DNA of 64,000 bases from positions 62,001-126,000 of the forward strand of contig JAIRYW010000026.1 in the NCBI GenBank assembly GCA_031267645.1. Reading direction: 5' to 3'. Under the pieces are notes generated by a model that saw only the letters and a program-made list of their open reading frames with translations, was not told the DNA's origin and did no database searches. The translations under genes and the position numbers were made by a program. Positions 32,891 to 41,356 of this stretch are shown here, piece after piece; the stretch's first letter is position 1, and each line of letters starts with the position of its first letter. The DNA comes from Propionibacteriaceae bacterium (lineage in GTDB: Bacteria; Actinomycetota; Actinomycetes; Propionibacteriales; Propionibacteriaceae).

Positions 32891-33410
32891 GGGACGAGGC
32901 CCGGCTCCGACCGGCGGATTTGGTCCGGGTATGGGGCCAGAGAGGCCGCCGAAGCCGGGTTCCGTCTCGTATGGCGGACGAAAGAGGGATGGGTCTAGGA
33001 ACATTTAGCCGCGGTCGCCGGCCCGTGGTCGACGACCGGGCTGTCCGGACAACTGTCCCAGCGCGGCGGCGAGGTCCGGTCGGAGCCGCCGGACTCAGCT
33101 CGAATCGATCTCGAAAAACCTGTTGATAACCCTCCATGGGGTCCAGGAGTCGGCCTAGCATGTGACATGCTAAAGGTGGCTTGGCCCTCTCCGCGGGCCA
33201 AGCCGACCCCCGGTGGTTTCCCCTTTGGGAAAGCCGACCGACGCTGTCGGCGGACCGCCGGAAAGTGCGGGACCCGGGTCTGAGACCGGGCGAGTGGACT
33301 GTTTGTCCAACGTCTGATCGAAGGCTGGAGGACCGTTCGCTCCGGCTTCATCCGACTGCCCCAAACCGGTCGGTTTTCCCTTAGCGCCCCCAGTGCACTT
33401 AGGAGACGGT
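32891..33410 (+). promoter_or_regulatory. Long structured leader/intergenic region of the Tad operon
   Basis: 520 gene-free bases ahead of the pilus operon. It contains a perfect 17-bp palindrome TAGCATGTGACATGCTA (33156-33172), a 10-bp-stem hairpin GGCTTGGCCC/GGGCCAAGCC (33178-33204), and a third hairpin TTTCCC/GGGAAA (33217-33232), all close together. A DnaA-box-like TGTTGATAA lies at 33121-33129. An AGGAG precedes the first ATG. It does not match any riboswitch class I can recall. Confidence 0.55.
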
Positions 33411-34100
33411 ATGCCAACGATCCGGCCCCATCGACGGGGTCCCGCGACCGACGACGCCCCATCCGCCGCGGCTGACCGCCGCAGCGGGCAGGCCCCGGTC
33501 TCGACCAACCCCAAACTGCGCCGTAGCCCCTTGGCGGTGGCGCTGGGCGGCCTCTTGGTGGTGGCCGGGGCGTTGATCTCGGTCGGCGCCTACACCCAGC
33601 TCAGCAACGCCCAAGAGGTCATCGCGGTGGTGGCCCCGGTGGCGCGCGGTGAACGTCTGGAGCGCGGCGACCTGCAAGTCGTACGAGTCGGGATCGACCC
33701 GGCCCTCCACCTAATCCCGGCCGAACAAATGGCCCAGCTGATCGGGCAATACGCCATCTGGGACCTGCCCCAAGGCAGTTTGGTGACAGTCGGCGCGGTC
33801 GGCCCGTCGGTGGTGCCGCACAAGGGGCGGGCCGAGGTCGGCTTGGCTCTGGCCCCCGGCCGGTTGCCCGGCAACCAACTCGTCATCGGCGACCAAGTCC
33901 GGGTGGTGTCCGTGCCCGACCCCGGCGCGGCCGACTCCCAAGTCCGTTCCTGGCCCGCCACCGTGGTCGACGTGAGCCCGCCGGACGGCAATCGCACCGT
34001 CGTGGTCGGAGTCGAATTGGAGGCCGCCGTGGCCCCCGAGGTGGCGGCCCTGTCGGCCAGCGGCCGGGTCGCGCTGGTGCTGGACGCCCGGGAGCGCTGA
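33411..34100 (+). CDS. SAF-domain pilus assembly protein (CpaB/RcpC-like)
   Basis: 229 residues from ATG 33411, which has AGGAG upstream. One N-terminal membrane segment (LAVALGGLLVVAGALISVGA) is followed by a SAF-like domain (VVAPVARGERLERGDLQVVR, PQGSLVTVGAVG) and a beta-rich end. This is the usual first gene of actinobacterial Tad loci; the protein acts on the outer face of the membrane in pilus assembly. The next gene begins 3 bases after its stop. Confidence 0.82.
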   Translation: MPTIRPHRRGPATDDAPSAAADRRSGQAPVSTNPKLRRSPLAVALGGLLVVAGALISVGAYTQLSNAQEVIAVVAPVARGERLERGDLQVVRVGIDPALHLIPAEQMAQLIGQYAIWDLPQGSLVTVGAVGPSVVPHKGRAEVGLALAPGRLPGNQLVIGDQVRVVSVPDPGAADSQVRSWPATVVDVSPPDGNRTVVVGVELEAAVAPEVAALSASGRVALVLDARER

Positions 34101-34103
34101 GCC

Positions 34104-34898
34104 ATGGCCTTGATCCTGTTGGCCTCGGCTTCGGGTTCCCCCGGCGTCACCACCTGCGCCGTCGGCCTGGCCCTGGCTTGGCCCCGCCCGGTCGTCCTGC
34201 TGGAGGCCGATCCGACCGGCGGCTCCAGCGTCCTGGCGGGGTATTTCCAGGGCTGGACCCAACCCAACGACGCCATGGTCGAGTTGGTCATGGCCAGCCG
34301 GGCCAACCGTCTGGGCGAGGCGCTGCCCCAACTCTTGGAGCCGCTGCCCGGCTCCACCGCCGCCCGCCTGCTGTCCGGGCCCCGCTCGCACGCCCAGGCC
34401 CGTTCCCTGATGGACATCTGGGAGCCGTTGGCCTTCGAGTTGAAGGCGCTGGACCGGGGCGGCCAAGACGTCATCGTGGACGCCGGACGGCTCGGCCTGA
34501 CCTCCTGGCCGACCAGCTTGCCGCGGATGGCCGATCTCAGCCTGTTGCTCTTACGGGCCGATCTGCCCAGCCTGGCGGCGGCCCGCCAATGGGCCGAGAC
34601 CTGGCGTTCGTACGGGCAGGCGGCTGACTCCGGCCAGGGCCACGGTCTGGTCTTGGTCGGCCCCAACCGTCCTTACGGGCCGAACGAGATCACCAAGGTG
34701 TTGGGCTTGCCGGTGCTTGAGAAGTTGAGCTGGGACCCGCCAGCCGCCGCCGTCTTCAGCCGGGGCGACCGGCCGGGCCGCCGGCACCGCCGGCGTCCTT
34801 TGGCCCGCGACCTGGGCCGCTTGGCCGAGGCCATCGGGCGGCGACTGGCCGAGTCCAAGGACATTCTGACGCCGCCCGACCCGGAGGAGGCGCCATGA
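34104..34898 (+). CDS. ParA/MinD-like protein of the Tad locus (TadZ/CpaE-like)
   Basis: 264 residues. The N-terminal P-loop position reads ASGSPGVTTCAVGLAL: the deviant Walker A Lys is missing, as in many TadZ-like proteins. LLEADPTGGSSVLAGYF and DVIVDAGRLGL follow. TadZ-type proteins place the pilus machine in the cell. ATP hydrolysis is doubtful given the missing Lys. The 3' end overlaps tadA by 4 bases. Confidence 0.78.
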   Translation: MALILLASASGSPGVTTCAVGLALAWPRPVVLLEADPTGGSSVLAGYFQGWTQPNDAMVELVMASRANRLGEALPQLLEPLPGSTAARLLSGPRSHAQARSLMDIWEPLAFELKALDRGGQDVIVDAGRLGLTSWPTSLPRMADLSLLLLRADLPSLAAARQWAETWRSYGQAADSGQGHGLVLVGPNRPYGPNEITKVLGLPVLEKLSWDPPAAAVFSRGDRPGRRHRRRPLARDLGRLAEAIGRRLAESKDILTPPDPEEAP

Positions 34899-37012
34899 GC
34901 GAACGGATCGGCGTCGTGATGGCGGACGACCCCTCGGCCCTGCCCTTGTTCTACAGTCCGGCCGGGCCGCCGTCGGCCGTGCCTTCGGGGCCGGGCGGGC
35001 CGGGCGTTCCCTCGGACTGGTCCGACGCCACCGCCCGGAGCGGTCGGAGCGTCGACTCCGGTGCGGCCGAGGCCACCCGTTCGATCGTGCGCCCCGACGC
35101 GGTCGGCCCGGGGGTCGGCCCTGGGACCGACCTGACCGAGTTGATGGCCCGGATCGATCCCCACCGAACGGCTCGCCCGGCCGCGGCGGTCGATCCGACG
35201 GCGCGGCCGCCGGCCCCGACCGCGGACCCAGCGCCGGGCTCGGTCCCACTGCCAGTGGACCAGCTCCCGACCCGACCGCCGCTGCCGCAAGCCGCCATTT
35301 GGTTGACCGGTCCGGCGGCCGAGCCGTGGGTCGGCCCCGTCTCAACCGAGGCGGCGGTCCGACCCGACCTCCGTCCGGCTCCGGTCGGCCCTGTTTCTGG
35401 CGGTCCCGTTTCTGTCGGTTCGGCTGCGGGCGGCCTGGCTGCGGTCGGTCCGGTGGCCCGGGTCGGCTCGGCCGCGGTCGGTCCTATGGTCCAGCCCGGG
35501 GCCGGTTCGCGCCCGATCGGTTCGGCGTCGGTCCAGCCCGGAACGGTCCTGGCCGCGGGCGGCCCGGCGGTCGGGCCCCGCCCCGACCAAGCCCCGGCCG
35601 GCCCGACCGACGAACTGGACCTCAGCTCGGACGACCGTGACTTCCTGGGCTTAGGGACGGTCGTCCCGCCCCCGGTCCAGATCGACTGGGGGCTGGTGGC
35701 GCGGCTGCGGTCGGAGGCCTCCGAACGGCTGAGCTCCCGGATCGGGGCCGATCGGATCGACCGCCTCCAGCAACAGCGGCTGGGCCGGACCATCATCCAC
35801 GAGCTGCTGGAGGATCAGGCCGCCCAAGCCGCCGCCTCCGGCCAGGGGGCCTGGGACCGGAACCTGGAGACGCGGATCGGCCAAGCCATCTTCGACGCCC
35901 TCTTCCGGCTGGGTCGGCTGCAACCGCTGGTGGACGACGACGGCATCGAGAACATCGTCATCGTCGGCCACGAGAACGTCTGGTTGGAATACGCCGACGG
36001 CCGGTTGCTGCCGGGCCCGCCGGTGGCCGACTCGGACGACGAGTTGATCGACTTCCTGGTCTTCCTAGCCTCCCGTTCCGAGGTCAACGCCCGCGCCTTC
36101 AGCGAAGCCGAACCCCGGCTGCACCTGCGCTTGGACGGCGGCTCCCGCTTGGCGGCGGCGGCCTGGGTGACGCCCCGGCCGTCGGTCGTGATCCGGCGTC
36201 ACCGTCTGAGGGACGTCCTCCTGGCCGACCTGGTCGAGAGCGGCTGCCTGACCGAAGTGGCGGCCAGCTTCTTGGCCGCCGCCGTCAAAGCCCGCCTGTC
36301 CATCGTGGTCTGCGGCGTCCAAGGGGCGGGCAAGACCACTCTGGTGCGGGCCCTGTGCGCCGAGATCCCGCCCAGCGAGTCGATCGGGACCTTCGAGACG
36401 GAGTACGAGCTGCACCTGCATGAGATGCCCCAGCGCCACCCCGTCGTACACGCCTGGGAGGCGCGGCCGGGCTCCGGTGAAATTGGGGCCCAGGGCCGGC
36501 GGGCCGGGGAGTTCACCGTTGACGACGCCCTCTACGACTCCTTCCGGTTCAACCTGTCGCGCCAGATCGTGGGCGAGGTCCGCGGCCGTGAGGTGCTGGC
36601 CATGATCAAGGCCATGCAGTCGGGGGCCGGCTCGCTGTCGACCACCCACGCCGACTCGGCCGAGGGGGCGGTGCGCAAGCTCATCACCTGCGCCATGGAG
36701 GCCGGCCCGCACGTCACCCAGGACTACGCCACCCGCGCCATCGCCCAGGACATCGACCTGATCGTCCACGTCCAAGCCGAGACCGAGCGGCTGGCCGGCG
36801 GTGGCTTCCGTAAACGCCGTTGGCTGTCCCAGATCATCCGGGTCGGACCGGGCGAGGCGCCCTTGGGGTACGCCACCTCGACCGTCTTCGAAGCCGGCCC
36901 GGACCAGCGCCTGGCCCAACCGGTCCGGCTGCCGGACGAACTGCGCCAGCTGGCCCGTCACGGCTTCCGCCTGAACGACTTCCAGGCCCACCAGGCGGGA
37001 GCCGGACTGTGA
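34895..37012 (+). CDS. tadA: Tad pilus ATPase TadA/CpaF, with long N-terminal extension
   Basis: 705 residues. Residues 1 to about 235 are Pro/Ala/Gly/Val-rich with VGP and VGSA repeats, not found in typical CpaF (about 400-480 residues). The ATPase part has ENIVIVGHENVWLEYADGRL, Walker A GVQGAGKTT (about 473-481), and LSTTHADSAEGAVRKLITCA, which includes the conserved His box. It powers pilin polymerisation at the inner membrane. The stop overlaps tadB's GTG. Confidence 0.93.
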   Translation: MSERIGVVMADDPSALPLFYSPAGPPSAVPSGPGGPGVPSDWSDATARSGRSVDSGAAEATRSIVRPDAVGPGVGPGTDLTELMARIDPHRTARPAAAVDPTARPPAPTADPAPGSVPLPVDQLPTRPPLPQAAIWLTGPAAEPWVGPVSTEAAVRPDLRPAPVGPVSGGPVSVGSAAGGLAAVGPVARVGSAAVGPMVQPGAGSRPIGSASVQPGTVLAAGGPAVGPRPDQAPAGPTDELDLSSDDRDFLGLGTVVPPPVQIDWGLVARLRSEASERLSSRIGADRIDRLQQQRLGRTIIHELLEDQAAQAAASGQGAWDRNLETRIGQAIFDALFRLGRLQPLVDDDGIENIVIVGHENVWLEYADGRLLPGPPVADSDDELIDFLVFLASRSEVNARAFSEAEPRLHLRLDGGSRLAAAAWVTPRPSVVIRRHRLRDVLLADLVESGCLTEVAASFLAAAVKARLSIVVCGVQGAGKTTLVRALCAEIPPSESIGTFETEYELHLHEMPQRHPVVHAWEARPGSGEIGAQGRRAGEFTVDDALYDSFRFNLSRQIVGEVRGREVLAMIKAMQSGAGSLSTTHADSAEGAVRKLITCAMEAGPHVTQDYATRAIAQDIDLIVHVQAETERLAGGGFRKRRWLSQIIRVGPGEAPLGYATSTVFEAGPDQRLAQPVRLPDELRQLARHGFRLNDFQAHQAGAGL

Positions 37013-37869
37013 CCCCGCTCATCCCGGCCATCGGCGGTGCCCTGGCCGTGGGCGGCTTGATCGCCATCGTGCTGGGTCTGAAACCGCGCCCGGTCGTCAT
37101 CCGCCCGCCCCGGCGGCGTCTGATCCGGCTGGGCCGGGACTTCGACCGGACGGTCTGGCTGGCCCTGGGCGGCTTCATCGGCGGGGTCGTGATCGCGTTG
37201 ATGAGCGGCTGGGTGGTGGCGATCCTGATCCTGCCGACGGCCTGCGTCGGGCTGCCCCGCCTGCTGTCCAAGTCGGCCGACGCCCAACGGATCGACGCCC
37301 TGCAGGCGATGGAGGAGTGGACCCGTTCCCTGTCCGGCGTCCTGACCGCCGGCGTCGGCCTGGAGCAAGCCCTGGCCGCGACCGCCCGCTCGACGCCGGC
37401 CGCCATCGGGCCCCAGGTCTCCCGCCTGGTGGCGCGACTGCGCGCCCGCTGGACCACCGAAGCCGCTCTGCGGGCCTTCGCCGACGACCTGGACGACGTC
37501 ACCGGCGACCTGATCGCGGCCAATCTGATCCTGGGGGCGCGCCGCCGCGGTTCCGGTTTGGCCATCGTCTTGGAGGGGCTGGCCGAGTCGGTCGCGGCCG
37601 ACGTCCGGGCCCGCCGTCAGATCGAGGCCGACCGGGCCAAGCCACGGACCACGGCCCGCTGGGTCACCATCATCACCATCGTGGTCTTGGTGGTGTTGTT
37701 CGTCTCCAGTGGCTACGTCGATCCGTACCGCAGCCCGGCCGGGCAGGTCGTCCTGGTCGGCCTGTTGACCGCCTACGCCGGCGTCCTGATCTGGATGCGA
37801 CGGATGGCCCGGGGCGAGCAACCGCCCCGTTTCATCGGCCAGCAGGTCAGACGGGAGGCCGTCCGATGA
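37009..37869 (+). CDS. tadB: Tad pilus inner-membrane protein TadB
   Basis: 286 residues from GTG 37009 (overlaps the tadA stop). It has membrane segments near 8-24, 45-65 and 66-85, a cytoplasmic T2SSF domain (EEWTRSLSGVLTAGVGLEQA, ARRRGSGLAIVLEGLAESVA), and two more membrane segments near the C-terminus. It is a platform protein that couples TadA to pilin assembly, together with TadC. Confidence 0.88.
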   Translation: MTPLIPAIGGALAVGGLIAIVLGLKPRPVVIRPPRRRLIRLGRDFDRTVWLALGGFIGGVVIALMSGWVVAILILPTACVGLPRLLSKSADAQRIDALQAMEEWTRSLSGVLTAGVGLEQALAATARSTPAAIGPQVSRLVARLRARWTTEAALRAFADDLDDVTGDLIAANLILGARRRGSGLAIVLEGLAESVAADVRARRQIEADRAKPRTTARWVTIITIVVLVVLFVSSGYVDPYRSPAGQVVLVGLLTAYAGVLIWMRRMARGEQPPRFIGQQVRREAVR

Positions 37870-38768
37870 GCGCCACGGGGCTGCAGATGGCCCTGGCCGG
37901 GGGCATCTTGCTGGGCTGCGGGCTGGCCCTGTTGGTTTGGCGGCTGTTGCCGGTCCGGCCCGACCTGACCGACTCGCTGAACCGGTTGGGGCCGCTGATC
38001 GAGGTCGGCCCGGCCGACCGACTGCCCCGCGACCAGGATCGGACCGACCGTTTGGGACGTTGGGCCATGCGGACGCTGCCGCCCGGCCTGGCCAATCCTC
38101 CGGGTCAGGACCTAGCCCTGGTCGGGCTGTCCCCGGCCTCTTTCATGGGGCGCAAGTTGATCCTGGCGGCGTTGGGCCTGACGATGCCCTCGGTGACGGT
38201 CTCCGTGGTGGCCATTCTGGGCATCAGAGCCCCGATCTTCCTGCCCCTGGTGGCCTCCTTGGGCTTGGCCGCCGTCTTGTTCATGTTGCCGGACTGGCAG
38301 GTCAAGCAGCGGGCCGGCTTGGCCCGGGCCGAATTCGCCCGCGCCCTGAGCGCGTACATCGACCTGGTGGCTTTGGAACGTCACGCCGGCTCGGGCTCGC
38401 GCCAGGCCCTGGAGGTGGCGGCCGACGTGGGCGACTCTTGGGTCTTCCTCCAGCTGAAGGAGGAATTGGCCCATTCGAACTGGTCCGGCCAGACCCCTTG
38501 GGACGCTCTGCACGACCTGTCCGAACGGCTGGGCCTGCCCGATCTGACCGATCTGGCCGACATCATGCGCCTGTCCGGGGCCGAGGGGGCCCAGGTCTAC
38601 GGCACCCTGCGGGCCCGCGCCGTCGCGCTCAGGGCCGCCCTGCTCAACAACGAGCTGAGCCGGGCCAACGAGACGGCCGAGAAATTATCCGTGCCGGTGT
38701 CGGTCTTGGGGGTGGTCTTCTTGATCATCCTGATCGGCCCCGCCCTGTTCACCATGCTGTCGTTCTGA
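37866..38768 (+). CDS. tadC: Tad pilus inner-membrane protein TadC
   Basis: 300 residues from ATG 37866, which overlaps the tadB stop. An N-terminal membrane segment is followed by a pair near 95-140, the T2SSF domain (ARALSAYIDLVALERHAGSG, DLADIMRLSGAEGAQVYGTL) and a final membrane segment (VSVLGVVFLIILIGPALFTM). It is the second platform protein of the Tad machine. Confidence 0.88.
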   Translation: MSATGLQMALAGGILLGCGLALLVWRLLPVRPDLTDSLNRLGPLIEVGPADRLPRDQDRTDRLGRWAMRTLPPGLANPPGQDLALVGLSPASFMGRKLILAALGLTMPSVTVSVVAILGIRAPIFLPLVASLGLAAVLFMLPDWQVKQRAGLARAEFARALSAYIDLVALERHAGSGSRQALEVAADVGDSWVFLQLKEELAHSNWSGQTPWDALHDLSERLGLPDLTDLADIMRLSGAEGAQVYGTLRARAVALRAALLNNELSRANETAEKLSVPVSVLGVVFLIILIGPALFTMLSF

Positions 38769-38882
38769 GGCGCCCATGACCACTCAATCGACATCCAACC
38801 GTCCGTCCGCCCCGCGGCGGCTGGGACGGACCGCCACCAAACCCCAGACCGACCACCGGTCGTAACCGAAAGAGGAAGCGAA

Positions 38883-39110
38883 ATGACCCGACTGGTCAAC
38901 GCCATGACTCTGATCCTGGCCAACTTGAACGATCCCAAAGCCCTGCGCCGGCTGCTGCGTCCGGCCGAGCCGGAGCGGGGGTCGGTCACGATAGAGAACG
39001 TCATTTGGGCCATCGCCGTGATCGTGATCGCCGCAATCGTGATCGCCGCCATCACGGCCTACGTCCGCAACGCCTCCGACCGCCTAGCTGGCATGGAACT
39101 GCCCGGATGA
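38883..39110 (+). CDS. Flp-type pilin
   Basis: 75 residues with a prepilin signature: a basic leader to ERG, then SVTIENVIWAIAVIVIAAIV, with Glu at +5 after the expected cleavage Gly. A single hydrophobic helix and a very short C-terminus are typical of Flp major pilins. GAAAGAGGAAGCG stands upstream of the ATG. The stop overlaps the next TadE-like gene. No prepilin peptidase gene was found in the window. Confidence 0.8.
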   Translation: MTRLVNAMTLILANLNDPKALRRLLRPAEPERGSVTIENVIWAIAVIVIAAIVIAAITAYVRNASDRLAGMELPG

Positions 39111-39742
39111 GCGGTCCGGCCCGGTCCGTTCCGGCGCCTCGGCTCCGGCCCCGGCCCACCCGGCCGGATCGGTGGGGGCGGCCCCGGTCGGTCGTCTCGT
39201 CGCCGTCTGTTCGGGTGTCCCGTCTCTGGTCTTGGCCCACTCGGCCGGATCGGTGGGGGCGGTCCCGGTCGACGGTCCCGCCGCGGCCGGCTCCGACGCC
39301 GTCGTCTTCAGGCGGGCCCGATCGGACGGTCGGCCGCTGGCGCCGTCCGCCCCGGTACGACCGTTCCAGCCGGCGCGACCGGCGCGAGAGCGGGGCTGTC
39401 TCGATCGAGATGGTGGTCATTTTCCCGGTCGTGTTGCTGGTGTCGCTGGTCGCCGTCCAGGCCGGGCTGTGGATGTACGCCCGGTCGCTCTGTCTGGCCG
39501 CCGCCCAAGAGGGCGTCCTGGTCGGGGCCGCCATCGACTCCAACCAGGTCGAGGCCGAACAGGCCACGTTGGAGTTCATCGCCCAAGCCGCCCCCCGTTT
39601 CGCCGGGGCGGCCCTGGTCAGCGTGACACGGTCGTCCGATCAGATCAGCGTGACCGTGCGGGCCGAGATCCCGGCCGTCCTGCCCGGCCTCTTGAACCGA
39701 GTCGACCAGACCGCCTCGCTACCGCTGGAGATGTACACATGA
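39107..39742 (+). CDS. TadE-like pilus assembly protein with repeated N-terminus
   Basis: 211 residues from ATG 39107. The first ~95 residues are Arg/Pro-rich and contain a direct repeat around PTRPDRWGRPRSV and PTRPDRWGRSRST. A TadE signature follows, ESGAVSIEMVVIFPVVLLVS, with the prepilin-like Gly/Glu, then an extracytoplasmic part rich in beta strands. It is likely a minor pilin or pseudopilin of the Tad machine. It overlaps the next gene. Confidence 0.78.
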   Translation: MSGPARSVPAPRLRPRPTRPDRWGRPRSVVSSPSVRVSRLWSWPTRPDRWGRSRSTVPPRPAPTPSSSGGPDRTVGRWRRPPRYDRSSRRDRRESGAVSIEMVVIFPVVLLVSLVAVQAGLWMYARSLCLAAAQEGVLVGAAIDSNQVEAEQATLEFIAQAAPRFAGAALVSVTRSSDQISVTVRAEIPAVLPGLLNRVDQTASLPLEMYT

Positions 39743-40257
39743 TGAGGCGGGCGCGCCGTTCGAGAGCGGCCCGGGGCCTGAGGCCGGGGAGAGACCCGGT
39801 CGGTTCCGCAGCGACGGAGCGCGGAGCCGGTCGGTCCGGCTGGAGGTCGGAGGCCGGTTCGGCCAGTCTCGAAGTCGTCATCTTGGCTCCCTCCCTGATC
39901 GGACTGACCATGTTGGTGGTGCTGGCCGGTTTGATCGGCCTGGCCCGGCAAGCCGTCGACCAGACGGCCTGGGAGGCGGCCCGCGAAGCCTCCTTGGCCC
40001 GGACTCCGGACCAAGCCGTGGTCCAGGCCACCAGCCGGGCCCAGGCTCTGCTGGCCGGACAGTTCGACTGTCTGCCCGCCCCGCAAGTGACGGTTGACAC
40101 CACCGGTTTCGACGCCCCACCCGGCCAGACCGGTCTGGTTCGGGTCGAGGTGGTCTGCCGGGTCGACCTGTCCGACATCACCATCCCCGGCCTGCCCGGC
40201 AGTCTGACCATCCAAGCCAGCGCCACCTCGTCCATCGACGCCTATCGAGGCCGCTGA
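39739..40257 (+). CDS. TadE/TadF-like pilus assembly protein
   Basis: 172 residues from tandem ATGs at 39739/39742. An Arg-rich leader precedes EAGSASLEVVILAPSLIGLT, a prepilin-like segment, and a ~120-residue outer part with two Cys (FDCLPAP, VEVVCRV) that may form a disulphide. ATGA-type overlaps on both sides. Minor pilin role inferred from family and position. Confidence 0.78.
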   Translation: MMRRARRSRAARGLRPGRDPVGSAATERGAGRSGWRSEAGSASLEVVILAPSLIGLTMLVVLAGLIGLARQAVDQTAWEAAREASLARTPDQAVVQATSRAQALLAGQFDCLPAPQVTVDTTGFDAPPGQTGLVRVEVVCRVDLSDITIPGLPGSLTIQASATSSIDAYRGR

Positions 40258-40739
40258 TGAGCCCGCCCGCCCGGATCGATCAGCCGTCGCGAGGCCCCAA
40301 CCCGATCGGCCCCAGGGCCGCCGGCGGCCGGGCCAGACCAAGCGGCGAGGACGGCTCGGTCACCGCCTTCGTCGTCCTGATGGTCTTCCTGGTCGCTCTG
40401 CTGATCGGTTTCGTGGTCGACGCCTCCGGCGTCCTGCACGCCCGTCAACGCGCCGCCGGCATCGCCCGCGAGGCCGCCCGTAGCGCCGCTCAAGAGATCG
40501 ACCGGGCCAGTCTGACCGGGCAGATCGGCCTGACCGACCGCTTGGCCCAAGACAGCGCCCGTTCCTACATGGCCGCGGCTGGCTGCCAGGACAGCCAAAT
40601 CGTGGTCGTGGCCGACTCCGTCCAAGCCGTCTGCCATTACGTCTACCAGCCCACTTTGGCTGGGCTTTTCACCACCGTCGTCGTCACAGGGCGGGCCACC
40701 GCCCAAGCCACTCACACCTTCGAAGGGATACCGAAATGA
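40257..40739 (+). CDS. TadG-like pilus assembly protein
   Basis: 160 residues. Leader, then EDGSVTAFVVLMVFLVALLI as the TadG/TadE-like membrane segment, followed by DASGVLHARQRAAGIAREAA, which is typical of the TadG N-terminal helix. No von Willebrand domain is present, so it is a short form. It starts on the A of the preceding TGA. Confidence 0.78.
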   Translation: MSPPARIDQPSRGPNPIGPRAAGGRARPSGEDGSVTAFVVLMVFLVALLIGFVVDASGVLHARQRAAGIAREAARSAAQEIDRASLTGQIGLTDRLAQDSARSYMAAAGCQDSQIVVVADSVQAVCHYVYQPTLAGLFTTVVVTGRATAQATHTFEGIPK

Positions 40740-41356
40740 CCTCCTCCAAGCCCACCTGGCGTTTGATCCTGTTGGCCGGTTTGACCGGTTTAGTCGGTTT
40801 GGCCGGCTGTTCGTCCGATCCCGCGCCGGAGCCTCCGGACGCGCCGTCGACCGCGTTGACTCCTTCCGAAGAGCCCACTCCCACTGGCCCTCAGCCGGCG
40901 GCGTATGACCCGTTCTGGACTGAGAACCAGTTGGCGGCCGTCGAAGCCGTTCGCGCGTACCAAGTCGTTTTAGACAAGTACTACCAAGGTGAGATGGAGG
41001 TGGATGAGGTTTTGGATTTGGACGCTATTTGGTGGGTCGCGGTCGACCCGGCGTTGACCGAGATTCGGCCCTATCTTCTGCAGTACTCCGCCAGCGGTAA
41101 GCACGAGACCGGTGATGTCGTGGTCACGGGGTGGAATGTCAGTCCGGAGACGACTACGGCGGATGGGGCGCAACAGGTCACAGTGTGGGCGTGTGAGGAC
41201 ATTAGCGCGAGTCGACTTCTGGACGCTGATGGGCAGGACATCACTCCAACCGATGGGCATCCGATCGGTCACGATTACACAGTTCAGTGGGTGCCAGACC
41301 GATCTGCCTGGTTGGTCGTGTTGACGCGGACACCGGACCTAAATCAGGCATGCTAA
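40736..41356 (+). CDS. Secreted lipoprotein of the Tad operon
   Basis: 206 residues with a lipoprotein signal: basic start, hydrophobic LILLAGLTGLVGLAGC, lipobox Cys near residue 24, then a Pro/Glu/Thr linker. The mature part (DPFWTENQLAAVEAVRAYQV and on) looks like the small transport-associated or NTF2-like lipoproteins of actinobacteria, but I cannot name the family. Its last codons overlap the next gene by 7 bases, so it belongs to the operon. Confidence 0.72.
   Translation: MTSSKPTWRLILLAGLTGLVGLAGCSSDPAPEPPDAPSTALTPSEEPTPTGPQPAAYDPFWTENQLAAVEAVRAYQVVLDKYYQGEMEVDEVLDLDAIWWVAVDPALTEIRPYLLQYSASGKHETGDVVVTGWNVSPETTTADGAQQVTVWACEDISASRLLDADGQDITPTDGHPIGHDYTVQWVPDRSAWLVVLTRTPDLNQAC

Noticed and set aside
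33234..33330. TPP-type riboswitch suggested by CTGAGA near GGGTCTGAGACCGGG
   Set aside because: The other conserved TPP elements are missing and the downstream genes make a pilus, not thiamine.
38777..38882. Short ORF between tadC and the Flp pilin
   Set aside because: Starts MTTQSTSNRPSAPRR but has no motif, no ribosome site and unclear end; more likely the pilin leader.
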